In this document: in pieces, positions 45,831 through 57,657 of the stretch
How positions within the stretch are numbered: position 1 is the first letter of the stretch
How the letters are laid out: every line of letters begins with the position of its first letter
Assembly (NCBI RefSeq): GCF_001653235.2
Contig: NC_035794.1
Span: 2,914,001 to 2,978,000 of the forward strand
Source: Pochonia chlamydosporia 170
Lineage: Eukaryota > Ascomycota > Sordariomycetes > Hypocreales > Clavicipitaceae
DNA: 64,000 nt
Direction: 5' to 3'
Made by a program: the position numbers and the translations under genes
The notes under the pieces: generated by a model
Seen by the model: the letters and a program-made list of their open reading frames with translations, nothing else
What the model was told of the DNA's origin: nothing
Database searches by the model: none

Positions 45831-48800
45831 TTGGTGATGGAACCAGTCATGCTAGACAAAGCACATCGTACGAACGATCAACGAGAGCAAAGCTCCAAGA
45901 CAAGTTCCCCCTACCTGTCGAACGATGTACACGTAGCAGGAGAAGGGAATAGCGGAGCAAATCCCGACAGAACAACCGGCAACGCACGAATCGATCGGCT
46001 AGCGGCAGCATTGACACATGTTCCCAGCATTAGTTGCTATTGAGCTTGTTTTGACGTATGCATTGTGCATACCTGCCGAGATTAAAACCGTACATACATA
46101 CATGGGGGTCACGAGATGACCCGTGCAATGCCGAACGATACGAGGCTTGATACACCCTTTCCTTGCCAGGCTCATATCCGAGTCATCAAGAGTCAAGACC
46201 CTTGTACCTCCCGAGACCTGGCTTTTGCGGGGACCGGTGGATGGCCGAGATGTTCAATGTTTGCAGGGATACGGTTATCCTGGAACCAACTGCAGCTTGG
46301 TTTGAGACAATGTCTTGGAGCGAAATCGTTGACAGGCTCGGCCCAGCGCCTTGGGGAGAGCCGGGCCTGTCGAAGCACAAGGTTGAAATACCCCTAAATG
46401 TTGCACATGAGCCATGTGATACTTTCTAAATAACCTGTTTTTGTAATGATAACAGCATCAACCGAGGGAGTCTCGGTGACACATTCCTATCCGCCAGTTG
46501 CGCAGAGAAATATTCCATCCCACGTAGCAAAGCATCGACCAACAACCAAACCAACACTACCGCTCGCCGAGAGTACTAGTCCATCTCATCAATGTGATTT
46601 GTCATTCCACATTCTTCAAAAACACGTGTTTAAAATGTGATCACTTCCGGAAGCCTGTCCCGGATCATTCGTCACTTCTCCGGGGCTGCGGGACGAACAT
46701 GCGTCGCTATCAAGGGCCAAGTCACAGAGTCATCTCCTTGTCCCATTGACACATACCGCAGTGCCCTGCTTCTAAATAAACCAGAAACCATATCAGGCTT
46801 GTTAGCCCCAGGGGCCCAAGTCAACAAACCTGGAATTGTCGCACAGGAAACCCCGTCACGCAGGAAGCGATGCAACCGTGCCTCAATTTTAGCAGAAGCG
46901 CCATGTTTTGCTTTCCCTACCACCCATTACCAGTGCCTCGGGAACTTATCCTTAACCTTGTCAAATAGAAGCTCTCGGTTCCTCTCTGTGTGTCTCGCAT
47001 TTCAGCCGGATGGTCACACAGAAGCAACCTTGTATGTGTTGGGCTTGACTTCTGCCTCGTACAGACCATGGTTGCCACAGCTTACAGCGCCTTTTTCGAA
47101 TTGAAACAACCAAGACATGCAGCTGCACTTACCCGGGTTTGGATTCTGGAGTACTACTGGTTCCTATCACCACTCACCGAGAAGCCTCCCAACGCGCCTC
47201 TGTCTTACGGCTACTTGGGTCACCAATGACCGGTAAAAGCTGCCACCTGTTGGTTCCAAAGCCCGCTGATGTGTTGTGATATTATTCACGAATGCTGCAT
47301 TTTAGCCCAACTGACATGCCCAACAATACTACATGTAACAACTGACAGGAAGCTGTGCTTTAGCTGGCGTAGCCCGGAAGCTGTTGTTGGAACCCGTTTT
47401 GCCTTCCAATATGCTACAAATGATGATCAATGCAAATAATGGCAACATCAGATCGCCGATATTCCTCGGATTACCGAATAGTGACGATTCACGAACGCCC
47501 CGGAACCTCCTTAGTTCTCTCAACGACCTGGTAGGTAGTCTGTGCGAGCGCAACGTGCGCCGCTGTACGCCTTTAGCAGCCCAGGTGCAATTTGAAGTTC
47601 TGAAAACAAAGGCTACAAGTCTCAGTTCTTTTCTTGCTGATGCCGCCTACCTGCCCTATGCATTCTGTAGCAGTGACGGCGAATTCATCTGGCTCTGCCT
47701 CGTCTGATCTGACTCCCCTTCTCTCGCCTTGCTATCACAGATATAGCCGCACTCAAACCACAGTCTAGGACACTATCAAGTAACTAAAATTAACATCAAA
47801 TCCCTTAGTGTCCCATACTTATTTCAATATCTTCTCTAGTAATTGTCTTAGGGCGAGAAATACGGTAGGTGTGACACTCTGCCACAGAGACACAGACACC
47901 AACAGTTGGTGCCCAAAGCGCTGCAGCGTATTAGTGAGGAATGATCTCTGCCTCAAGAGCTTCACTAAAATGCATCAAGTAGTGGCATTTAAGTTGCCAC
48001 AGAGTATATCTAGCATCGCATCTATGACTACTCGCGGAGGGTTGCTCTCGGCATCCGGTAGCGCAAAGACTTTTCGTGTCAGAGCGCCGATTAAGCTAGC
48101 TACTCGCGTACAGAGAGACAAGACACCCCCGATGTTCTTCTATATATGCCAGATGTGTGGCCTGTTTCCCCCAGACCTTTTATGATATACTATTCTTGAC
48201 TGTCTCTTTAGCCCCCAACTATTGCTCGGACGTCGAGCCAAAAAACCAGAACAATCTCGATAAGCTGCGTGGATTCAAAAAGACATATGAGCAATTACTC
48301 AAGTAGAACACGGTGGGACAAAGCGCACACCTTGAGATGATACTTTAGAGTTGTGAACCACCTCACAAGTCGTCATGATTGGCCGTGGCCTTATCCCATC
48401 TGAGACAGGGACATAGCTTCGTCTGCCTCCAGACTTCGATCTTGGGGGCAAATTCTTGAGTTCATGGCCTGTGAGACGGTAAATTCCGCCGCCCATAGTT
48501 GTTGATTGTGAACGTCCCTTGTCAACCAAATGGCGATGTAACCAGCACCCCGACGACGGTGGCGTGTCTCACGGCATATACTTAGACAATGGAAGACATC
48601 ATCCAATGCTTTCTTCTTTGCTCAGGTTGTCTGAGGCATTGTGACCCCCGAGAAGAGTTTAATTCATTTCCAACCTATCAGACCTAGCAAGTTCCATCTG
48701 TGTGCTGCCAGTCTCTGAGCTCACTTCACAGCCTGGGTTCCGTTGGGGCTGTTGGCTGTCACTCAGAATCACAAAATACTTCTAAATTGGTTTGAAACTG

Positions 48801-48834
48801 GGCCAATACCCCAATACGAAGCATCGATGCTCTT

Positions 48835-49080
48835 TCACATTAAGGTGGCTCTGAAAGTAATCACAGAGCGGAACGTATCTTTGCTCTGCAGGACCCGGAA
48901 ACTTATACGGACTTGGCTGGGTTCAACCGCATCAAAGGGAGTTATCACTAGGTACTCCGGCCAGCAAGAGGGAACATCGAGCCGACGTAGAGAATTGATC
49001 TCAACTTCTATCGGTTGACCAACCGTACCACTGCATCCATTGAGTTGATGAAAAGAGAACAGCCAATTATTGAAAGACAT
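48835..49080 (-). CDS. Doubtful 81-aa ORF in the gene-poor region
   Basis: From ATG 49080 the frame reads MSFNNWLFSFHQLNG, then INSLRRLDVPSCWPEY and VEPSQVRISFRVLQSKDTF, to TGA. The middle part looks protein-like and the frame stays open further upstream to 49254. No family, signal peptide or exon partner was identified; it could be another gene remnant. Confidence 0.2.
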   Translation of the reverse strand: MSFNNWLFSFHQLNGCSGTVGQPIEVEINSLRRLDVPSCWPEYLVITPFDAVEPSQVRISFRVLQSKDTFRSVITFRATLM

Positions 49081-49988
49081 GCAGGGTGGCAAAGCTTGGC
49101 TGAGCAGAGAAGACGGAAGACGGAATACCTGGTTGATGTGGCTTTGACGGCGCAAACTAGATTTTAAGAGCGAAAGTAGAAACAGGAGGGTCACAATTTG
49201 GCAAGACCTCAGCCACGAGGCAAAGAAGATATCGTACATAGAGGGTAGGGTCAAAGCTGTACCTATGGGTCATAGCATCAGTAAGTGCGAAGCTTTTAAC
49301 GTACGTGTTCTGTGCAGCATTCTTTCTGTCAACGGGGCATGGATCCCCGTGCAGTATGCAAGTCGGAGTAGCCGAAATTAGAGGTACACGTTCGCCAGAT
49401 ACTGACTATAGTTGAGGACTGAACCACGAATACATGAATAAGTCCAGGTCTTTCCATGTGGGTGCCATCGATTTCGGCTGGAGCAGATACCAACCCAGCA
49501 ATGTCTGTTCGTCCTGATCGACACGGTGGCCATGAAAGCGACCTGTGAGTCTGACTTGTCAAATAAGCTCCAATACAATCCTCTGCATTGCATCTGATTT
49601 GTCTGTGCGGGGAGGGATCCTTTGACATAAATCTGGCAGCGTCAATACACCAAGATGAAATGCAAACCAATCATCATCAGTGGTAACGTTGACTTGTAGC
49701 AGTAATCCCTATCGGCCGAGACCTGGTTGGCCAAGAACCTATTTCTGTCTGCTGCCCCTATTTAAACCCTGGCATCCTTAGTGCTGGATGCTGTGTCTCG
49801 AGCCAACAGCACGGTGTGCCTTGTGTACTCGCCTAGAGGATTGTGAAATTGTCTACTACCGCATTTGCAATAGTCTCATCCTGAATAAGCGTAAAGTCGA
49901 TGGATTAGGAAGTTGGGACTCCTTTGTCCTGAAGGATCGGAAAAAATACACCACAATTGCCTAAAGGATCGTAAGCTGCACTGAATCC

Positions 49989-49994
49989 TATAAA
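49989..49994 (+). promoter_or_regulatory. TATA box candidate of the peroxidase gene
   Basis: TATAAA lies 158 bases upstream of the chosen peroxidase start codon. The position is plausible for a fungal core promoter with a ~100-base leader; it is not proven. Confidence 0.35.
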
Positions 49995-50151
49995 CTCTTG
50001 CAATTGTCGCAAATCCTACAAAGGAAATTAGCTACCCAACAGGATCAACAGCATCATGACTTTAATAAAAGAGATGTCTCAATATATAAATGGGCTTATG
50101 CCGTTCTGTAAAACTCCACCAGCGCATGTGCTATCAGGTATAATCGTCACC

Positions 50152-52026
50152 ATGTATTCAAAACCGGGATTTCACACACTACTGCAACTTGGCCAAGTCG
50201 CTGCAGCCTTCGCTGCACCATACACATGGCCCTCAGACACAGACTTTCTTGAATCCCTGCTGTACGAGCAAGTTGGCCACGACGCATTCACTCCGGCCGC
50301 CGTAGTCGCGCCATGTGGCAACGTCGTACTCGGCAAGGGGCGAAGCGTCCCAGCAGAATGGATTCGCACAGCATACCATGACATGGCGACTGCAGACGTT
50401 GCTGCCGGTACGGGCGGTATGGATGCCTCGATTGGCTTTGAGCTGGATCGAGCGGAGAATCCAGGGCTGGCGTCCTTTACAGAGACGCTGGGAAACATGA
50501 AGCAGCATCTTACTTCGAGGTCGTCCATGGCTGATCTCATTGCCATGGGAGCCATTGTGTCCGTGGGTGCCTGCTCCAATGGAAGTGTCTTGATTCCCTT
50601 TCGAACAGGGAGGGTTGATGCAAAGGAGGCTGGGCCAAAGGGTGTACCGGAGCCGCAGCAAGAGATTGACAGCCACGTTTCTGCGTTCAAGCGACAGGGC
50701 TTCAATAAGGCGGAAATGATTGGCCTGGTGGCATGTGGCCATACTTTGGGGGGAGTACACGGCGTCGACTTTCCAACGATTGTGCCGGTGCCTGTCAATG
50801 ATCCAGTAAGCTATGAACTGCCCTTTTGGATGTGTTGCAGCAATGTGTTAATTTCAAGTAGACCAAGGATGAGCATACGCAGACGTTTGACAATACAACG
50901 GAGAAGTTTGACAACATAGTGTTAGTTATGTGTTCACACGAGTTGTGGCATAACCCTCGAGTTGACTAACATCCGTAGGGCTTCGGACTATGTAAACAAC
51001 ATACAGCAAAATGCACTAGCGTTTGGTCACAACCAGACGACTCGCTCTGATGCCAGAATCTTCGACTCCGACGGTAAAGTAGAGATTAAAAAACTCGCCG
51101 CCTCGAACGATTACTTCCTCAAAACGTGCGGCTCTCTGCTAGAGAGAATGGTCAACACGGTGCCCAAGAAAGTCAAACTCACACCTCCTATTCAACCCGT
51201 TCCTGTCAAGCCACTAAAGTTATTCGCCACAATCAACTCCAACGGAAAGATGAAGCTTTCTGGTCGAATCAGGGTACGCCCCATTCTGCCTCCCGTCACA
51301 TATTATAGCCAACTTCGCTAACAAGCACAGCTATTTGATACGTTCGAGGGAAAGCCCGATCGATCTGTCGAAATTACCTTCTACCCCCGTTCCGGAGCCG
51401 ACTGCGCAAAGACAAAGTCCTGCGTTCAGGCCAAGGCTATTGTCGACCCGCAGTCATGGACAGCCACCACCTACGCAGCGTATCCCTCGTTTCCATTGTT
51501 CAAACGATACGACTTTGAGGTGGAGGTCCCAATCTCGGTTGGTGTGTCTGGCTTCACGGTCGCGGTGACAGATAAAATCAATGGGAAATTTCAAACTACC
51601 AAATACGACAATAACGGGAAGAAGTTCCCTTTCCGCGACACGCTCCTCACTCAACATAATCTCTCTTGCGAGGAGACGACTAATAAGGGGTTGCTGAATC
51701 TCACTATTGCTGTATGTGAAGCGAGTGTCTACTTTTGATTCGGCTACTGATTTTGATTACAGGTACGAGATGATGCGAAGCTGGATTCCGTTTCGGGGAC
51801 GGTGGAAGTGCCATCCTCACTGTCAGCATTGGTGCCGTACGTGAAATCTGTACCCATCACGTTCAAGAAGATGCGTGCCATTCCCAAGGCGGGTTATAGT
51901 TTGTATAATGCCCAGCATGTATATCAACCGGGCAGTTATAGAAGAGTGTACAACTTGGTGGGGAAGAGTGGCAAAACGACGGAGCAGAGTGTATTCCACG
52001 AGGCCAAGGAATTGCCAGTATGTTGA
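50152..52026 (+). CDS. Secreted haem peroxidase (plant-peroxidase fold)
   Basis: Five exons, 50152-50805, 50862-50920, 50979-51273, 51331-51711 and 51763-52026, with introns of 51-58 nt, give 550 residues. The frame is open from ATG 50056, but ATG 50152 yields a signal peptide (LLQLGQVAAAFAAPYTWP). The peroxidase core has distal Arg72 and His76 (IRTAYHDMATAD) and proximal His197 (VACGHTLGG), so the haem site is complete. The chain is about 200 residues longer than a minimal class II peroxidase. The C-terminal half (from ~340: LFDTFEGKPDRSVEITFYPR, and FPLFKRYDFEVEVPI) looks like beta-rich domains. Ascomycetes encode a group of such extended extracellular peroxidases with poorly known substrates. 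It faces an old yellow enzyme gene tail to tail. Confidence 0.88.
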
Positions 52027-52738
52027 ACTAAAGAAGTTTAGTTTCTGTGAATGCGGTTTAGAATTTGAGTTTCTGCAAAAAAAATGAAAAAAAATTATAG
52101 CTGCGGATGCACTGGTTTATGTCATGGTTGGTAAGTGTCTGTGCTGCACGGAGCAATGTATCGACAATAGGTCCCAAAACCCCGGACATTGATCTCGTCT
52201 AGAACACGCTAAGATCGTGATGGCTAATGCTCAGTTTATGACAATATGAGAATTGATTATTGTTATTAAATCTCATCTGATATACACCAACTACCGAGAT
52301 AGCCTGGGGTGTGTGTCTTGACGTCCAAATACCCCAACAGAATGTTCTCCGAAAAGGAGACTTGGCGCAAAGAGTAAACATGGCTGCTCTCCCGCATACA
52401 ATCCGTTTCACCGAGCGTCGTCTGACACCACCTGCTCCTTTTCGCTGCATCAAAGCGGAGAAAATACCAGACGGCATATGCCGCCTCCGAACCGCACCGA
52501 CAGTCGGCCCCAGCCTAAACTACTTTTGTGACTCATTATATGCGTATGCTGAAGAAATTAAAAGTACTATATTTCATCAATAACTATCTCAGCTGGAATA
52601 GAGTGTGTTTTTGGTTCTAGATAGTGCTTTTAAATGAACTGAAACGCCGCAACTGAACCCCTATATGCTGTGTGTCTCACCCAAGGCGCGCCATGTATTA
52701 CGACCGCCCCTGGCGATTTGCATGCTTTATCGGAGAGT
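52027..52738. other. Convergent 3' region
   Basis: 712 bases between the ends of the peroxidase (+) and OYE (-) genes, starting with A-rich tracts (about 52076-52097) suited to 3' end formation. No gene is supported. Confidence 0.55.
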
Positions 52739-54111
52739 CTACTTCGCCCGATTTTGATAGACCGGATAGTCGGTATACCCAATAGTTGGCTCCGGGAACG
52801 GTCCATAGAAGCGTGATCTGTCGTATGCAGCCAGGGGGAGGCCGTCACGCAGTCTTGTGACGAGATCGGGATTGCTGATGAAGTACCGTCCATACAACAA
52901 GCCGTCGTACTTGCCGCTTTCCACCACCCCCCACGAGTTCTTGTCGTCAAAGCCACCGGCAGAAAAGAAGGGGGTATCTCCCCAGATGGTCCGGAACAGG
53001 GACAGGTCCACGTCCGGGAGGCCCCATGAATCGAGAAAGCTCTGTTTCTCAGCCTCGGAGAAGATTTGCTCGTACCGCGGCTCAATGAAGCTGACGTAGG
53101 AAAGGGTTGGGTGACGGCTCTTGAGTTCCCGGCAGAGTTGGCTCCAGGTTTCGACTCTCTGCTGGCTGCGAGCCTGGTTGAATAGTCCAAAGGGAGAGAG
53201 TCGAATAGCTAGGTTTTCCTCGCCTACTACCTTGGCAAGCTTCTCCATCAATTCAATGACAAACGTGCATCGCTTCTCGGGAGTTCCGCCATATTCGTCA
53301 GTTCGCTTGTTGGAGTTGGAGCTGAGGAACTGCTCTGGCAAATACCCATTACCACCGTGAAGCTCTACACCGTCGAAGCCAATCTCCATTGCCATCCTTG
53401 CAGACTCACAGTAGTCGTCGATGGTCCTCGTAATGTGCTCCTTTGTCAGTTCAATGGGTGGAAATTCAGCCAGCTTGACCTGAGTCGAGGTGTGAGGTGG
53501 AGGATAGGCAAAGCATTCATTCGGGTCATCCCAAGGCACACTGGACGGCGCCACGATGGGCGTGCCCGTCAGCTGGGGGATATTTGCTCGTCCAGAATGC
53601 CATAGCTGAGCGTAGATGTAGGCACCTTTTGCGTGGACAGCATCAACGACCTTTTTCCACTCTTGGGCTTGTTCCTTGATGAAGAGGCCAGGGACGCCGG
53701 GCATACAATTTCCCTTTTTCGGTTTCGCCCCCAAGGCACGAATTAGCTTTCACCGGTCTGTATAAAGGGCCATGTTTGAAATGTTTTGGATTTGGATACG
53801 GGGTTGGGGTTGGTATTGGGGAATGCTACGCTACTCTACGCAATAAGCAAACGTACCTCGAGTGACGGGGGAAGACCCTCGGAGATCATCAGCCCACCAA
53901 CAGTGGCACGCTGAGTATAATACTCCAGGACATGCTCGTTGGGAAGCCAAACTCGGTTCGGATTCTCTGGTGTGGAATCGGAAAGGGGAGTCCCGCGATT
54001 GCGGGTCAGTGGCGCGTGAATAACCCGATGCTTCAACTCAATCTTGCCGTTTCCAATCTTGAGTGGTTGGAACAGCTTTGATTCCCAGTGGGAGTTGAGT
54101 AGTTCGCCCAT
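52739..54111 (-). CDS. Old yellow enzyme family NAD(P)H:flavin oxidoreductase
   Basis: Exons 54111-53857 and 53713-52739 give 409 residues; the 143-nt intron has a GTACGT donor and an AAAAAG acceptor with a weak pyrimidine tract, so the 3' splice site is the least certain point. The enzyme reduces activated C=C bonds using FMN. The TIM-barrel markers are present: [24 protein letters not shown] with the flavin-modulating Thr36, GLMISEG, and [11 protein letters not shown] with the substrate-binding His204/Asn207 and catalytic Tyr209. KRTDEYGG and the C-terminal FMN phosphate region ([23 protein letters not shown]) follow. No targeting signal is seen. Members take part in stress response, oxylipin metabolism and alkaloid pathways; none of these can be chosen from context. 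Confidence 0.92.
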
Positions 54112-56216
54112 GTTTGCTTGTTTGAACAAAAAGAGGTTAGGAGTTAGGTAATAGTCTGCAGTTTCGGTGTGGGAAAAAAGGTCAAGTTGAAGAACTGGAA
54201 TTCTGTGTGTGCCTTGACCAACATTCCTGAGTTGTCTGGTTACTCCGAACTTTGTCACTACTTTGTGTCCTTTGAAGGAACCACATGGACCGTGTGCAAG
54301 TTGCTCAGTACAGTACGTACTCCGGAGTGCTCCGTACTGCCGACAGTATTGTGGACTTTTTTAAAAAAAAAAAAAAATAAAACAACTTCTGGTGGCTAAC
54401 TTGCTAAAGAAGACTGACCCAATTTTACGCCGGGGCCAGAGTCAGGCTAGACAAGGAGGCAACCCAAGACAAACCAATGAAAAGGCATGTCATCATGTTG
54501 AATTTGGGTCTTCGTGAGGAGCCGTTCACTGTCAATCTTGTCAAAAACGTACCGGTCCGCGGGCACTAAGAGCACTAAGAGGACTAAGAACCGTTGGAGA
54601 CTTTTTGGCCTTTATTACAACCTTGAAGAAACTTGCTTCATCCAAGCAATTTTGTGGATAAGCGGTGTAAACCGCCTCCGTACGAGCTCCATACGAAACT
54701 TGATTATTGCCGATCTCTCCTGCATTCTGCCAATCTCAATTCAGGAGAAGCATATCAATCCCCATGTCTACGGAGCACTGTTTCTGGGACCACAGCGAAA
54801 ATTTTACTTTTACAGTGCATGTATGTGAAATGTACCTGTATATGCAGACGTTCATTTCATGGATCCAGCATCATCATACCATACCGTACCATACCATACC
54901 ATGGGTTCCGGTCCCATTCGGCATCTGTCCACTCATTGTCTTGGACCCTCGTTTCTGCTCCGACGGGAAGTCCCCGGTTGCGTCTGTCTGTCTGCCGGGC
55001 GTATTGTGTTTTCAGGTGGTAAAATTTGGGAGCTTGGACACTTTTCCCATTGTGTCAAGCTCGGTTCAGGCTCAGGGTTGAGGGTTGAGAGGGGTATTCA
55101 TTTCGTTTTGCACTGACCTTTTTATCTTGTCGCCTACGCCGCCGAGAGATGGACTACGGCCTCGGCGATTTCCCCAGATGGAGGAGGGGGGTAGGGTGCA
55201 CAACATAAAAGTACGTACGTAAAAATGCTGGGACTTGGCTCATGTGCACAGGTGACGACGCGCAGATGTGAGAAATGACTCGCAGTTGTGAGAGGTCACC
55301 TACATGGGAGGGTTCTATGCAGGACATGAGGGGAATGAGGGACAAGACAAAGTCAAGGTCGAGGTCTCAAGGTCTCAAGACTTGAGGATGAAATAACAAA
55401 GCACATAGCATCTTGTAAGGCTATCCGTGCCTTGTTGCTTGCACTTTCACACAACAGCCTCTCCCTTCAACTTCTTCCCCATCATGGCGCCATGCTGGTG
55501 TCCAACCATCTCATCCATCCCCCCTTGTTCGTGGCGTGCAAAGAAAGAGGCGTTCATCCCCATGGCCGAACTGGGGTTGTGACACATGCAATTTTTCAGC
55601 CCATTCATACGCGAGCTATCCTTTCAAGCCTGTGTGTAAGTTGTGGACTGCAGAGCACTGTATCTTGTCGATTGTCGAAAAGCCTAGCGTATTGCAGCCG
55701 ATCTTGCTTCATTTTATCGCACTTCCTTGCAAATTTAACTATCCGGCAGTAAATTAGGTGATCAACCGACGGCAACGGGAGTTCTTCCGCGAATGCTACC
55801 CAGTTATCTGGGTCCAAAATCCCAGTCTGACTCCTAGTCCCTGTCCTAGTCCTAGTCTATTCTCAAACTTGTATGTATGTAAATATGTACCTGGATACTG
55901 TACAGAGAGAGAAGCCGAAAGTATTGCGTTTTAAGACACACACATCTCACTCTGATACAAAATTCGATGTCTCGTTCCTCGCTCAAAGCACATACACACT
56001 GCCCCGGGGACCAAGTCTAACACGGACCTTGGAGGCAAAAAGGCGAACGAAACTTTGGCCAACTGCCTACTATTGTCAAATCATTGCCAATCATTTAAAA
56101 AGACCCAAGACTCCTCCTCCATCCCTCTTCGACATAGAAGCCAGGCACGGTGGCCAGACCAGATAAGAACAAACAAGTCCCTTTGTTCTCTCCTGCGGTT
56201 GTTCCCGAGCCCAAGC
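54112..56216. other. 2.1-kb divergent intergenic region
   Basis: Separates the OYE (-) and rhodopsin-domain (+) genes. It contains an A-rich tract (about 54363-54380) and a pentamer repeat (54876-54902), and no supported gene. Confidence 0.5.
54876..54902 (+). repeat. ATACC pentamer repeat
   Basis: Five ATACC units, the third changed to GTACC, plus a partial unit, in the gap between the OYE and rhodopsin-domain genes. Confidence 0.9.
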
Positions 56217-57657
56217 ATGGGCTCTTCCAGTCACACACCTGCAATACTCATAATGACTTATCCTGGAGCCGCTCCGCCGCCACCGGGCTTCACGCCTGAT
56301 CTCGACAACCCGGATAGTATGCTGCGGACAGTCAACTATGCTACACAGTCATTGACGTTGCTGTTTACGACGCTCTTCATCGTCACCCGCTTCTACGCCA
56401 AATGGAAGGTTCTCGGCGGAGGCGTCACCATGGATGACTGTGAGTTCTTTCTGCCCAACTCATCTCGCCATCCATCGGCCCCGAGAGAGGGACAATGCGT
56501 TCAATAGCTGACTCCATCTAGATGCCACGTATTCAGCATATGTAAGCACAGACGAAAACGTACCGCCATTTCCGTTGCTATTTGCTCACATGTTCCTGCT
56601 TAGATCCTTATGATTGGGTACTGCATCACGTCCTACTTTGGTGAGTCAGGAGCACACGGATACTGTACTACCGGAGAGCATTCCTAACAATCTCCGAATA
56701 GCTTCGGCACATGGCGGCGGTCTAAACCAGTGGGAAGTTCGCAAAGATGATATCCAGCCCTTCTTTCAGGTATATTTCACCAGACATTTTGAACTACATA
56801 CAGCCAATGTCTGCTGACCACAAATAATAGTCTTGCTATGCGGCGACTTTATTCTACGCGCCCATGGCCCTAACGGTCAAACTAGCACTCCTCGTCATCA
56901 TCATCAGGGTCTTTGGCTCCGTACACAAAAAGACGTTGATCGGTGTCTACGTCTTGGTCGCCCTGCTCGTCATCTACTATGTATCCGGCTTCTTTATCAA
57001 GCTCTTCATCTGCTGGCCCATCTCCGCATACTGGAAAGGCGAGACAGAAAAGTGCATGAACCAAAGCGCCATTGTCGCCTCCGACGCCATCATCAGTGTC
57101 ATCAGCGATTTGACAATCCTCCTTCTCCCACTCCCTCTTACATGGTCACTGCAGCTGCCAAAGAGAAAGAGACTCCGTGTCTGTGGCCTTCTCTGTGCTG
57201 GTGGCATCGCCACAGCTTTCAGTATCTATCGTCTTGCAATGATTGTTCACGAACGCGAGAGCACCAACCAGACCATTGTGTTTATGAAGGTCATCCTTTC
57301 TGGGTATGTGCCGCCTTTACTCTATCGCCAAGGCTAGGGAACTAACCCCTTCTCAATAGCAATGCTGAGGCTGGAATCGGTCTCATCTGCGCCTGTCTAC
57401 CCGCCGTCAACGCCCTCTACGTCCAACAAACTCGAGGCTCATCCTACTTCAAACACGGCGATTCCAACCAACAGAGCCAGAAGCGAAGTCAATCACAAGG
57501 CGGCGAGATCATGATGACGAGAACCTTCCACGTCGACAGCTCCTCTGCGCACTACGACTCTCAAAGCGTTGGAAACGATGAGTCGGCACTGGTCGCCAAG
57601 GAGCAGCAAGTTTCTCTAAGCCACAAGTCTAGTCAGGGATCCGACTCCATGTGCTAA
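56217..57657 (+). CDS. Seven-helix rhodopsin-domain membrane protein
   Basis: Six exons, 56217-56439, 56522-56541 (20 nt), 56604-56640, 56702-56769, 56831-57303 and 57360-57657, give 372 residues with consistent phases. A second in-frame ATG at 56252 is possible. The chain has seven hydrophobic segments: TLLFTTLFIVTRFYAKW, ILMIGYCITSYF, CYAATLFYAPMALTVKLALLVIIIRVF, YVLVALLVIYYVSGFFIKLFICWP, ASDAIISVISDLTILLLPLPL, RVCGLLCAGGIATAFSIYRLAMI and GIGLICACLPAVNALY. The DxxILLLPLPL and R-x3-G segments are the hallmark of the fungal rhodopsin-like domain family, the same membrane module as in Pth11-type receptors. There is no N-terminal CFEM domain. The cytosolic tail is Ser/Gln-rich. Confidence 0.88.

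Larger units (their letters stand above)
43850..50151. other. 6.3-kb gene-poor region
   Basis: The longest stretch without an intact gene. It holds one clearly decayed gene (45348-45830) and one doubtful short frame (48835-49080). Other frames (for example 46637-47104, 47384-47707 and 47808-48185 on the plus strand) show no protein family, start context or exon partners. No transposon ends, long terminal repeats or transposase remnants were recognised. Confidence 0.5.

Noticed and set aside
46637..47104. 155-codon plus-strand frame in the gene-poor region
   Set aside because: Ser/Leu-rich with no recognisable pattern, and the opposite strand is also partly open; not enough to call a gene.
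47808..48185. Possible coding remnant, plus or minus strand
   Set aside because: Translations in several frames contain protein-like pieces, but stops are frequent and no continuous alignment-like order could be made out.
50056..50151. Upstream ATG of the peroxidase frame (32 extra residues)
   Set aside because: The extension would hide the signal peptide that begins at ATG 50152, and TATAAA at 49989 fits the downstream start better.
43419..54111. Secondary-metabolite cluster formed by EthD-like protein, peroxidase and old yellow enzyme
   Set aside because: No polyketide synthase, NRPS, terpene synthase or P450 is present, and a 6-kb gap separates the EthD-like gene from the two oxidoreductases.
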